A DNA stretch of 64,000 nt from Pomphorhynchus laevis (taxonomy: Eukaryota; Acanthocephala; Palaeacanthocephala; Echinorhynchida; Pomphorhynchidae): the NCBI GenBank assembly GCA_012934845.2, contig WNNJ02002276.1:94280-158279 (forward strand), in the 5' to 3' direction. Below the pieces are notes generated by a model that worked only from the letters and a program-made list of their open reading frames with translations, ran no database searches and was not told the DNA's origin. Below, one piece after another: positions 44,201-54,340 of this stretch. Position 1 is the first letter of the stretch; each line of letters starts with the position of its first letter. Both the position numbers and the translations under genes were made by a program.

Positions 44201-47200
44201 CGGGTTTACAAAAAACATTCTTGGGATTCCGAGCTAATAAAATAGAAAATAGTATCTGCTTAAGACAATTGACCAGCTTATATATATTTTGAATATTTAG
44301 TTAGCACTTTGTTAATGTCATCACACACATTTATGAAAGCTGATTTTTAAAATGTTTAACGATAAAAATTAGTTTTAAATTTATAAAATTTAAATAATTA
44401 ATTTTATAAAACTAATTGTTACACCATGCAACATCTATTTTGACAATAAAAACAGGAAAAATCAATATTTTGGTCCGGAAGAATTTTAGGATTTAAAAAA
44501 TAAAGATTAAAAAATAAAAAATTGATATTAGATACAAGATTATTGTTATCAGGACTATAAAATGTTAATTAAAAATATTTTATAGTTGCTAATTAAGCAA
44601 CTATAAAGTTGATTAATTTAATTAACAACTATAAAGTTGTTAATTAAATGTTAATTAAAAATATTTTAAAATTCATTTTGAATAGCTGTTTTGTTGTAAA
44701 ATTATTTGCTCTGATTGCCAGCTGTCGATTTATTATAAATTTATAATTTTTAAAATAATTATTAATGTTTTCCTAGTAATAGTTTTGGAATTTATAAAGG
44801 GCGTGGGCTCTGAAAATACAATCTAAAGACAATTAAATACAAATAGAAAGGATCAAAATGAAATATAAATTAACGTTCAGTTGAATGTATCAAGAATCCA
44901 TTGAATGTTTTAATTATGACTGAAATTTTTAAAATGTGACTGAAATTTAAAGCTTACATATAAGTGGATCTACACCTAGAGTTGTACACATCTCCAGAAA
45001 TTGTATTCGAAATTCGGAATTGCTGGTTATCTCTTTTTTATGTTTCTCTATGAATTCTTCCAGATGCTTTCGAAATAAGTCGTATTGCTTGGCAAGCTAT
45101 GAACTCACATTGAATATAAATTAAAAATCTCCAAATTGTAATCCTTTAATTCATTCACATTTACAGAACTTACTGAAATAGTGATGAAGGATTTTTGATA
45201 TTGTGGTGGGCAATATAATTTGGTTGATGTTAATGTATAAATAAAAATAGTATAACGTAAAATATTTTAAGACTTAAAAGTCTCTACATTTCCACATCTG
45301 TATCTGTAGATAGTCTGTGCATAACTATTACTCAAGTATTTCTCAACCTTTTGTCCATGAAATAACTGATCTGATAGTCGATTAATTCCTTTCTATTTAA
45401 ATTTATAGACCATCCATTATTGATGTTTAAATATGCAAATAAAGCATGCATTCACGTTCAAATTCAATATGATGAAAATTACATGATAAAAATAGTCGGT
45501 GATGCATAATCAGTAAAATTGCATTACCGTGCTATGCTAGTTGTCTTCCTACCGATGTATTTATCATGGATGAACAAATTGTCTAGCTTTTAAATAGTTG
45601 ATACTGATCCATTATTGAAAAATAATTATTAGAGGTGGAATAAAGAAAAAATATTTTTTCCTTTGATCCAGCTCCAATAATTATTTGAATTGTCTAGTTT
45701 ACCTCAAGCACATCGTGAAGTACAAAAACAAAGTTTGGTCCTTCTTCAAAATTTGGAATTTTGGTCCAGCCTCAAAATTTCAAATTAAAAAATAGATCAA
45801 CATCAGTTATTTATAAAATAAACAGCAATTATAGTTGCACATGAATACTACAATTAGTGGCGTAAATCCGAAAGAATTGACTTTAATTTTTGAGTATTAC
45901 ACACGAACAAGAAAGTTTAAACCTGCATGCTTAGCTATTTCCTTTAAGAGATTTACTAAGAATCAAGTAGTGTCAAGTAGAATCAAGTAGTACGACAGCA
46001 CACGTGCTGTCCTGTGAAGCCACTGATTTAGCAAACTCTACCAGATGTAAGGCTGGTCACCGGTGGAGGAGCGTGCGCTTAGTGACTTCTATTCAGAGGT
46101 TTACTAAGGATATAGTACCTTCGAAGTTGTGTAACTACAGGGCCACACTGATGATACCCCTGTAGTGCTTAGTAGACTGAGGTCGAAATGCCCCATTAGG
46201 GGCTAGATCTTTAGTGATAAAGATCTACTTTACTTGTTCAATAAAATTTAAAAAAACCAGTCTAATTCCAATTCAACCTATCAAAGGATATCACCAAGCG
46301 AAAGCTCCTACACCGGTTAACAAGCCTTACATCTGGTAACGGTTTGCTTAAGCAGTGGCTTCACAGGACAGTACGTGTAATGTCGCTCCTTCCTTCATCA
46401 GCTTACTATGGTTGTTGAACAAGCAACACACGTTTGTTCAATTGTAGCCAAAGCGCGAGCAAAAGCTCTAGCGCTGATGTTAAAATACGTCACTCTACAT
46501 ATAGTGACTATGTGAATACAACAAAAGGTGACGTTGTAAATACGAAAGAATTAACTTAACTTTTTTAGTAAAAAATATTTATTGATAGTAAGTATTTGTA
46601 TCTATTAACCTTAATAAATATAATAACTGAATAAATGTAAAAATTATATAATTATATTATAATATTGAATATGACCATTTAAGATTTGAAATAATTTACT
46701 TTACTTTTTTAGTATTACACACGAACAGCAAAGTATAAACCTGTATGCTTTTTTACAACCTTCGTCGGGAAGCTTAACCTGGATTGCGCCTACCACAGAC
46801 GCCTAGCCCTCAATGGGGGCATTTCGACCTTAGTCGAAATGTATATAGATAATGGTTTAGATAATGGTTCATATAGATAGTAATGTCATCAGTAGTAGAT
46901 CGCGAAATACGATTTGGAGAGTACGTATTTTCATCAGCACATGAATGTTGAGTCGTGCATAAAGAAATAATTCAGAGTTTGCCGTGCACCTTTCGTTATA
47001 GCTATTCGTAAACTGCGGTCAATTACGGCTAGCGAAAATAACTTTTGATTCGATGGAATACACCAGATAATGGTTTTAGTATATTTTCGAAAAATATATA
47101 ACATACTTATGACATTTCATTATGGCATTTAGTTAACAGCTATAATATTAGAAATATATCTCACACTTATAAAATTTATGATTTTGGCAAATCAAAAAAT

Positions 47201-47413
47201 GACATGTAAATAACAAAGTCCAAACTTACTGAATAAATTCTTAATACTTAAATATACAAATTACCTCATCAAGTTGCTGCTTAGCTAAGACATTTCCCTT
47301 TTCACTGTATATCTTCTATATCACAACAAAATGTATACGTTATACATAATTTTAATTTTCACCTTTTCCTCTTGTGCTTTGAAAATAGCTCCGATACCGA
47401 CACGTCTGGCCAT
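41272..47413 (-). CDS. SNF8: ESCRT-II subunit SNF8 (VPS22/EAP30), four exons
   Basis: SNF8 is the central subunit of ESCRT-II, which sorts ubiquitinated cargo into multivesicular bodies on endosomes. Exons on the minus strand: 47413-47363 (MARRVGIGAIFKAQEEK), 47315-47265 (KIYSEKGNVLAKQQLDE), 45096-44958 (LAKQYDLFRKHLEEFIEKHK through FRIQFLEMCTTLGVDPL), 41762-41272 (both winged helices: LGLGTFYYVLAVQVIELCLA, LGSGFQIVEIAGIDYILSVP, ELSNDHHVLLSLL, WEPERVKERVQFLINNGIIW). All splice sites are GT-AG with consistent phases (0, 0, 1). Total 243 residues against 258 in human, shorter only at the C-terminus and one loop. Introns: 47 nt, 2168 nt, 3195 nt. The ATG matches the family's start (human MHRRGVGAGAIAKKK). 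Intact and likely functional. Confidence 0.93.
41870..42890. repeat. ~241-bp tandem satellite in the last SNF8 intron
   Basis: About four units start near 41872, 42118, 42359 and 42601 at TTTTATATAAAAACTAT and are nearly identical, with a diverged partial unit to about 42890. Each unit includes AAAATACGTGAACTCAGTTA followed by GTTGATTTGG, the same block that ends the Penelope-like tails at 2.2, 25.7 and 55.6 kb. The satellite therefore seems to have been amplified from a Penelope tail. Confidence 0.8.
43826..43925 (-). pseudogene. Partial duplicate of SNF8 exon 3 inside the SNF8 intron
   Basis: About 100 bp match 45037-45140 closely, covering intron sequence, the acceptor (GAGTTCATAG) and the first 45 or so coding bases of exon 3. 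Minus-strand translation from the acceptor is LVKQYDIFRKHLEEFIDKDK, then a stop soon after; the true exon has LAKQYDLFRKHLEEFIEKHK. It has the same orientation and lies about 1.2 kb downstream of the real exon. No matching donor is evident, so it is probably a dead copy, though its preserved acceptor could draw cryptic splicing. Confidence 0.8.
45626..45693. repeat. ~66-bp near-perfect palindrome
   Basis: ATAATTATTAGAGGTGGAAT on the left pairs with ATCCAGCTCCAATAATTAT on the right, closing at AAAGAAAAAATATTTTTTCC. The right arm, CCTTTGATCCAGCTCCAATA, recurs with small changes at about 39445-39470. A miniature palindromic element is likely. It lies in the second SNF8 intron. Confidence 0.55.
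45885..46850. mobile_element. GC-richer element with nested inverted repeats, in the second SNF8 intron
   Basis: Left arm 45992-46085 and right arm 46290-46385 are inverted, sharing GTCCTGTGAAGCCACTG, CCAGATGTAAGGCT and CACCGGTG-like blocks. A second inverted pair is GTCGAAATGCCCCATTAGG (about 46175) and ATGGGGGCATTTCGAC (about 46813). A direct repeat of TATTACACACGAACA flanks the region (about 45896 and 46712). Base composition is far less AT-rich than the surroundings. No protein frame is evident. It may be a non-autonomous DNA element in two nested or rearranged copies. Confidence 0.5.
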
Positions 47414-47689
47414 ATCGTAAATTTTATTGATCTAGCGGTTTGCATACAAAATAGTTAAACAGATATTTAACTTTTATAAGAAGAAAAGTATATAAACATA
47501 TGAATGCAATTTTGGTAGAATTTTATTTTATTTTTCGGTTTTCCATTTACAGTATTTTATAGACCAAAGTGCACATTTTTTCGTATATTGAAAATGCACA
47601 AAAGATGGTTTTAAAATGCATTTTTAATATAAGTTATATTACGTTTTTAATTTTTACATAATAATTTAATAATTTAATAATAATTTTAA

Positions 47690-48260
47690 ATTTACTAATA
47701 ATTTACCTTTATAATTATTTAAGTTTTTAAAGCGAATGCGAATTGAATTCTAAATATAATTAATTAAAAAATTAAAATTAATTAATATTAATATAATTAA
47801 TATTAATTTTAAAATTGATTATAATTCCTTTAAAATATTCAAATTTGAATATAATCAATTTTGATTTGATTGTTCATGATTGTTACATTTTTTGATAGAA
47901 AACTTACGCTGATATTTTTAAGCGAATTGAATTCTAAATTTAATAAAATTGCAGAAATAATGCTATCTGACAATTAATTACTAAAATTCAGTAATAATTA
48001 ATTCTAAGTAAATAAGTATCTGATCATTTACTTAATTAATAATTTACTATTAACATTAAATTTACTAATAATTTATCTTTATAATTATTAAGGTTTTTAA
48101 AGCGAATGCGAATTTAATTCTAAATATAACTTGAAATTTTGAATTTGAGATTACAAAAATAATGTTATCTGACAATTAATTACTACAGTTTAGTAATAAT
48201 TATTAATTATTTAATTATTAATTATTTAATTATTAATTATTTAATTATTTACTCGCTAAT
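47690..48260. repeat. Three degenerate ~185-bp direct repeats upstream of SNF8
   Basis: Blocks starting GCGAATGCGAATTGAATTCT (about 47731), AAGCGAATTGAATTCTAAAT (about 47920) and GCGAATGCGAATTTAATTCT (about 48101) are followed, in the last two, by ATCTGACAATTAATTACTA and CAGTAATAATTA. They are diverged tandem units with no coding frame. SNF8 starts about 300 bp to the left, so this lies in its 5' flank. Confidence 0.5.
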
Positions 48261-48423
48261 TAATAATTTACTATTTGTGTAGATAATTAGTAAATTAAAT
48301 ATTAAATTTCAATTGTTAATTTCAATCAGGTTTATACAAACAGTCTACAGTTTTGTAGAACCACCAATATTCTTCGAGTTAAAAATTAAAAACTTACACT
48401 TGCTTTCTAAACTTGAATCGACT

Positions 48424-48452
48424 CAAACTGACATGGATGACATGTCAGTTTG
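48424..48452. repeat. Short perfect hairpin
   Basis: CAAACTGACATG, loop GATGA, CATGTCAGTTTG. Isolated 12-bp arms with no run of T after it on either strand. Function unknown. Confidence 0.4.
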
Positions 48453-49944
48453 ATATGAAAACCTTAGATATGAAAACATTTTGATAGAAATCAACTTGAA
48501 ATGTAATTTGTGGTTCTATAAATGTTTTATTTAAGAATATTTAGCAGATAAGGAAAATATTAGTTATTTGATTATTAAGATATTTGATTTTAAAAAAAGA
48601 TTTTTAATCGCTTTTAAAATGAATGAACAATCAATTTATAATGTTTTAATAGCTTTTTTAATTTTTGTGAATTAAATAGTGCAGAATAAATAATAAATCA
48701 ATAAAATTATTATTAATATTCAATTTAATATTAATAAATATATCTGTTGCATACTAACGATACCAACAAATACATTAAAGAGGCAAACTTTATCAAAACT
48801 TATTGTTTATGATAAAAGAGCCCACACAATGATAGCAATGAAAAGAGATATACAAAAAGCATTGTCATTTACGTCATTTATAAATATTTATTAGTAAATA
48901 TGAACACGTATTCTAGTGAGTATCGTAAAAAATTAGTGAACATGAATTCTAGTTGAGTATCGGAAATGTGAAATCAAACAAAAATTATCAAAGTTTATTA
49001 AAACTAAATTAAAATTTTTAAGTGGAAAATTGCTAGAGGAAATAAGTCATTAGCTTGTATTTGGCCCTGCTACTATGCTGGGTCGAGGAATAGGGACCGG
49101 AACATGATAATGTACTCCATTTTGCATAGAATTCGCAAGTGGGAAATTTTAATGGATATACACAGTGTTACCTAGTTAACGGTTTTAACCAGGTTTTTAG
49201 TTAGATCAGGTTTACTACGAAATCCATACATTTTGATAGATACCTAGCTTTCGCCGTTGTTTCAGGAATTTAAACACCTATATTTAAAACACCGGCAGGT
49301 GCCCTGTAAACATTATAGGTTTAATTTTTGGTTATTCAGAATTATATTCGTATGTTTTCAAAGAGAATTCAGCAGATGCAAGTGGTGCCCTTATTACATC
49401 ATATCTTCCACATTTGTCAATACAATATAGGATTCGAAATATTATAATATGTCAGTATATTATTTTATTATGATATGAAATATTACTAAACATTTTGTGC
49501 ACAAAATGTTAACCAGACAATGATTTACAAAATTTTGAACAATGATTTTTGTTCAAAATTTTGAACATACAAAAAATATATATACATTTTTCTCGAAACA
49601 GAGCAAAATACTAAAACATCTATTTGTTTTCAAATAGAGCAAAATGTATATAGAAACAGAGTATACAAATGAGCACATAATCGTGATATTTGTACGATTA
49701 AAAGCAATAAGATTTAAATCCTTATTTTATAAACCAAATGAATGTTATTATTATGTCGATTAAAATTAAAATTGAAATAAATTAAATAAATTAAAATAAA
49801 AATCTAAAAAGTTAATAAATTATGTAGATTAATAAGTTAATTAGAATTTAATAAATTATTAATCATAATTTATTAGATTTAATAAATCTAATAAATTATG
49901 TTTACTTACTCACAAATTAAAATTCTAGTTAGTAAGTACACGCG
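48453..49944. other. AT-rich intergenic DNA with a Penelope-tail fragment
   Basis: No gene recognised. At about 49050-49130 (+) the block GTATTTGGCCCTGCTACTAT then TCGAGGAATAGGGACCGGAA matches the start of the Penelope tail beside the RT at 55.8 kb. At 49489-49510 there is a perfect 22-bp palindrome built on AACATTTTGTG. Other frames are short. Confidence 0.5.
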
Positions 49945-51045
49945 GTGCAACGCGAAACTTTGCAGGACATCCTCAACTGCCTATCGACGATTATTCATGG
50001 CTCCAGTCTTCTCTTCCGCTTAATATTGGTGGACTGGGCATATCAACACGCCGGACATGTCCATTCCTGCTTTCTGTTCATCGGTTTCAGATCCCTTCAA
50101 CTTGTGACTAAAATCCTTGGAAACGCAAGATTATCAAACTGTGATATCGAGGAGAGTGAAGACAGTTGATGCCGCTAGTGTGGTCCGCGTTTACCGGGTT
50201 GGAGAGTCCAGTGGTTAAAGAATACAAGAAACATTTGAAAAGATCCTATTTTCTCGGGCAAGAAAGCTGCCCTTATGGACTCAACTCCCTTATGGACTCA
50301 GAGGCTTGCGCCCAGACTGCTAGCAGTGTGTAGCAATTACGCCGGTGATTTTGTAAACGCCGTCTTCGTTAGCTCAATAAACACTTTACTAGATGACTCT
50401 TAGCTGAATAAACACTTTACTAGATGACTCTTAGCTCAATAAACACTTTACTAGATGACTCTAGCATCGCAATCGCCGTGGCAATTGGGAATTGCAACTG
50501 GGAATCCGATTGTATGCTCCGTATCGGTGCATCTGCAGAAACGAAGTCGATACCGTATGGACTCACGGGCTGAACTGTTGCCGATCAAAGTCTCGTCATT
50601 TCCGCAATGTCGATGCGAACAATCTGCCAAAGATGGCATTGAATTCTGCTGGCTTCCCTTCACGGTTGGATCATACTGGAGTCTGCAGTGTAGACGGCAA
50701 ACGACCTGACGGTGGAATACTGACTATTTGGTCGTCTGGTAGATTGCTTCTATGGGACTTCACTTGTGTGAATACCACACTATCTAGCAACCTTTGCATT
50801 TCAGTATACAGCGCGGCTAGTGTGGCAAAGAACGCTGAAACTAAAAAAGTTCACAAATACGCTAACATTGATAGCCGGTGGCAGTTGAAAGCACAGGAGC
50901 GATTGGGACACTTTCTCTCGCATTCCTTCATTAACTTGGTACACATTTAATTAGCGCAACTTCTAAACCTCGAGCCAGTGCTTTCCCTTTCCAGCGAATC
51001 AGTGTAGCCGTTCAGCGGGACAATGGTGTATGTATAATGAAGATC
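49945..51045 (+). pseudogene. LINE-E relic: C-terminal part of a third non-LTR reverse transcriptase
   Basis: Several frames together show a C-terminal pattern found in many invertebrate LINE polyproteins: a NIGGLGIS block near 50020, then VDTVWTHGLNCCRSKSRHFR (about 50540-50600), LPKMALNSAGFPSRL, VDGKRPDGG, SGRLLLWDFTCVNTTL and a closing KYANIDSRWQLKAQERLGHF. The start is VQRETLQDILNCL-like. Downstream FQRISVAVQRDNG-type sequence near 50990-51040 closes the protein. Stops and frame changes show decay. No relation to LINE-A to D. Confidence 0.7.
50371..50462 (+). repeat. 31-bp unit in three tandem copies
   Basis: AGCTCAATAAACACTTTACT followed by AGATGACTCTT occurs three times in a row (starts 50371, 50402, 50433) with one substitution. 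It sits inside the LINE-E relic and contributes to its broken frame. The core TTTACTAGATGA also occurs in a hairpin at 56.7 kb. Confidence 0.75.
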
Positions 51046-51828
51046 ATGAGCGAAGGAGGGTCGTCAGATGTTTGTTTCAAATTTTTATTGTAAGTAAACA
51101 GATGAATTCTTATCAATAATATAGTTAGTTATCTAAAAACGCTTTTAGGTAATTCATGACTTAAATTCGGAATTATTTTCACAAAAATTGCGATGATCAG
51201 AAAATTATCAGTTCCTCGCGATGATCACTAATGTTAATTCTAATACAGTGTATATTATCTATTAATCAGTTCATTAAAATACTGCGCTATAAGTTTGTTA
51301 TTGAAAATTATTTGTTATTTTGTTAATGAAATTTAAATATTAAATTTTTATATATTTGCAGACGAATTAAAATTCTATTTCGTGAGTAAATATATAAATT
51401 CTTAATATTTTAGTCATCTAGAGACGTTTTGTATAGAGTGGGCTATTTATTTTTATTAATTAAATGATATTTTAATGATGGTAATTATCATTTATATAAT
51501 AAACAGTTAAAAGAATTTATCGATAATTTTGAATTAATCATATAAAATGTAAAGTAAATGCTCCATCCGTTTAACGATTATCATCAGCGTCTGGGCTGTA
51601 AGTAGAGCGTGCGCGATTACCTTCAACCGTGCAACGATGATCAGCTCGCCACATAACGTCGTCAGCAAACGTTACCGATTTTTGGGGTCGTTTCTTTCGT
51701 CAGTCGTGTTTGATGCAATATTCATCACCAGTACGGCAGTTCTTCACTAGAGCGCTATTTAGAGGAAGCTTCTCATCGGCGTTGCTGTCGTCAATAATAG
51801 ATAGCAGAATATGCTGCATCGCTAATTA
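51046..51828. other. Intergenic DNA, no gene recognised
   Basis: AT-rich to 51560, then of more balanced composition to 51828. The right part could be 3' UTR of the minus-strand gene that follows, but no motif shows this. Confidence 0.35.
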
Positions 51829-52347
51829 TACTGCATAGCAGTCCGCGAATTTGCCGACAGTTTGTTCACTGCTACTTGCGCGATTCAGTGTTTGGGATTT
51901 CTGTGGCATCACGTCTACGACTGCGCCATGTTCGCTTACTTGATCACTGCACTGCTCGTGCAATTGCTGACAGTATATGTCATCAAAGCCGAGCTTACTC
52001 TGCAAATACTGAATATCAATAAGAAACGAATCCAGAACAATATGGTCTTTCCCGTCAACGTGATAAAAACTAGACGATTGAATTGGGCTGATTTTTCGTA
52101 ATGGAGTTTGAGTCAACAGAATCTTAGCTTTCGCTGGCTTATTCTGTTCCGTATCTGATGAATGTTGTTGAATATCAGTCTCACTAGTTCTACAAAGCAA
52201 AATGCTTTGTTTAGACCGATTATTATCGATCCGTCTGACTGATACCAGCTTGTCAATTGCGGCAAAATCGTTGTAGGTATAGTTATTAAAATCACGTCTC
52301 CGACGGGGTTTCACGCGACGTTTGCCGGGTGGTGTCGCACCCTGCAT
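51829..52347 (-). CDS. Unrecognised protein, 172 residues, basic N-terminus
   Basis: Open minus-strand frame of 172 codons with balanced composition, unlike the AT-rich noise around it. It starts MQGATPPGKRRVKPRRRRDF, has NNYTYNDFAAIDKLVSVRRI, a polar middle, ILLTQTPLRKISPIQSSSFY and an acidic end. The RRRR cluster could be a nuclear localisation or DNA-binding patch. I recognise no family. The first ATG is preceded by an AG-rich acceptor-like stretch, so this may be the last exon of the gene whose earlier exons lie at 52.5-52.9 kb; I could not find a donor that joins them in frame. Likely a real host gene. Confidence 0.5.
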
Positions 52348-52489
52348 CCTCTTTTATCAATATTTTCTAATGGTCGTTGCTAAGTAGTCGTTATCCAATT
52401 CTTTAAGCTAGCATTAGCTTTCTTTAATCGTTACATTCGGTTAATTTTCTTATTAGTGATGTCCTCCGAGTTATTTCCTGGTGACAACC

Positions 52490-52904
52490 AATCAACGACG
52501 TGTTAAAGGGTCCAGTATTTGATGCTTGATCGTCGATATCAATGTGAAATCTGTCGCGTTGCATTTTAAGTGAATGAGTTTAGGCTGTATGCAATGATAG
52601 GGGCTTCGACACGCTCTCTACGAAATAATTTGTTGATGATCTTACCGTTATCGATTCATTTCGAAGGTTAAAAGCTTTGTTGCGAATTTGCTCAAGCAAA
52701 TCCTTTTTAAATTTCTTGTCCCTAATGCAATTTGTCCTTCTCTTGATTGCTAGTAGTTTCGTTTCCATTATCAAAATTGATCATACTATTAGGTGGTGGA
52801 AGAAGTTCGTCAATATGTGTGGGGTCATGCACAAGTAATGCTCGTTTTGACTGATCGACGTTATTTAAACTGTTCTGGGATGATTTCATTGTCTTATAAT
52901 TCAT
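52490..52904 (-). CDS. Unrecognised gene with tiny introns (5' exons)
   Basis: Exon A 52904-52787 (MNYKTMKSSQNSLNNVDQSK through DELLPPPN), 37-nt intron, exon B 52749-52646 (IKRRTNCIRDKKFKKDLLEQ, then IRNKAFNLRNESIT), 61-nt intron, exon C from 52584 (PKLIHLKCNATDFTLISTIK, then HQILDPLTRR before a stop near 52492). The introns are GT-AG and the phases agree (1, then 0), and each joins frames that otherwise end in stops. Whether translation ends at LTRR or splices on to the 172-residue frame below is open. A polar, lysine-rich protein with a probable short coiled coil in exon B; no family recognised. Confidence 0.5.
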
Positions 52905-52994
52905 CGACAATTTACTGGTTCAATGGATATAACTGAATATGGCGTTTCTCCGTCATTCAGAGATTTTTTTTGAAATTTGTCGTAAACAAGTTAT
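52905..52994. promoter_or_regulatory. Probable short divergent promoter region
   Basis: Only about 90 bp separate the putative ATG of the minus-strand gene (52904) from that of the plus-strand frame (52995). There is no clear TATA box. If both frames are genes, this must hold a bidirectional promoter. Confidence 0.35.
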
Positions 52995-53370
52995 ATGCCT
53001 TCTACATCATCTGAATCGTTATTTGCGCATTTGGAATATCGCGTAATAGGTGCATCACATCATCGATATGTAGATTCTACTTGCACGTTCGTTTTGAGAC
53101 TAGCGTCTGGCTCGAATAGACGTTCCCCAGGTTCACATGTTTCCTGTTGGATGTGGTCAAATGCCAATATTGGAAGCCGATCGAGTGAAAATTAAATGTA
53201 TTCATATGTATAAAATTTATTTAATTTATTTAATTTTAAATTTATTCATATATTTTAAGAGAATATTGAGAGTTTTTCGTGGAAAATTGTTTGTATATCG
53301 ATGTGGCATCCACGAAATTATTCATATATCTCACGTAAAATCAAGTGAGAAAATAAATATGATGGAATGA
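52995..53370 (+). CDS. Small unrecognised gene, exon limits uncertain
   Basis: A 66-codon frame starts MPSTSSESLFAHLEYRVIGA and runs through STCTFVLRLASGSNRRSPG with non-random composition. An overlapping frame (53137-53370) holds MFPVGCGQMPILEADRVKIK and, after an ATTTTAAG acceptor-like site, RILRVFRGKLFVYRCGIHEI and a stop at 53370. A GT lies where the first frame reads CCCCAGGTTC, so splicing could join them, but I cannot fix the junction. No family recognised. It lies head to head with the gene at 52.5-52.9 kb. Confidence 0.35.
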
Positions 53371-54044
53371 GGTCAACGGATATATTTCGGATTATGATCA
53401 TTGAATTCCATATGATACTTTATTATTGGCTGGCTGAACGACAAAGATTTATGATCAAAATTGAATATATCCTTTAATTTTGATTCACTGAGATAATGCA
53501 CTTATGTACAGTGTCATACAACGACATTTTTAATTTAACTTCTTTCTGCTTCAATGAGGTTTATCTGGCTAGATTATGGTAAATATTTTGCACTTTGTTG
53601 TCCCATGTCGAACGGCTGCAATGGGATAAAATAAAAATGAAATTATCAAATAAAAAGGAAGAAAAATTTCATAAGCTTATACAAAATCTGGACCAGGCAT
53701 TTTTCCTTCCCCAGAAAATATGGCAGCTTGTTCGCACAAGAAAAAATTATCACGGTATTTGTCATATTATATATTAATACTTTAAACCCTTATATCCCAT
53801 TACAAAAGAGTATCATATTAATTTATATTATTAAAAGAGGGTTTAGATTAAACCTTTTTTATCTAATTTACCCAAATTAAACTATTATTTATCTCCTTTG
53901 CATTCTTTAACCCTTTCTCTTGGCCTATAAATTCCATTTACATTCTTTAACCCCATTTACTTTATCCCTTAGGGATTTCAAAGTATCTAATATTTCTTAT
54001 TCCTCACTATACCAAAGTATCTAGTATACTACCTCAGTATATCG
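53371..54044. other. Intergenic, no supported gene
   Basis: A 60-codon frame at 53595-53777 (+), with KKEEKFHKLIQNLDQAFFLP, has no match I know and may be chance or an exon of the preceding gene. The rest is AT-rich with several repeats of TTTAACCC and AGTATCTA. Confidence 0.35.
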
Positions 54045-54340
54045 AGGTAGGATTACACTCGCCCCACCTCGCTATCGCTTCGTTCCTGTCATACCCTCTT
54101 ACTCCACATTCCCAATTATTCCAACAACTACGGTCTCCGATCCTTCCTCGTCGCCGTCCTACTCGCCTGGAATCAACTCTCTCTCGACGTCCGCCGCGCT
54201 CCTTCCTTTATCACATTCAAACAACTCCTCCGTTTAACCTTCTTGACACATGATTTACATTTTTTGTTGTGGTCATGTAAGCGTACCCTGGCACGCATTT
54301 GCCACATTAAAATAAATCTTTTTTTATTTCTTCCTCAGTA
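54045..54340 (+). pseudogene. LINE-A 3' end, truncated copy
   Basis: Matches the complement of 18870-19145 closely: TCGCTATCGCTTCGTTCCTG, ACTACGGTCTCCGATCCTTC, TGGAATCAACTCTCTCTCGA. It encodes the last 60 or so residues of ORF2 (NYGLRSFLVA-like, then WNQLSLDVRRAPSF and FKQLLR). It closes with TCATGTAAGCGTACC, TGGCACGC and ATTTGCCACATTAAAATAAA. A typical short 5'-truncated insertion. Confidence 0.8.
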
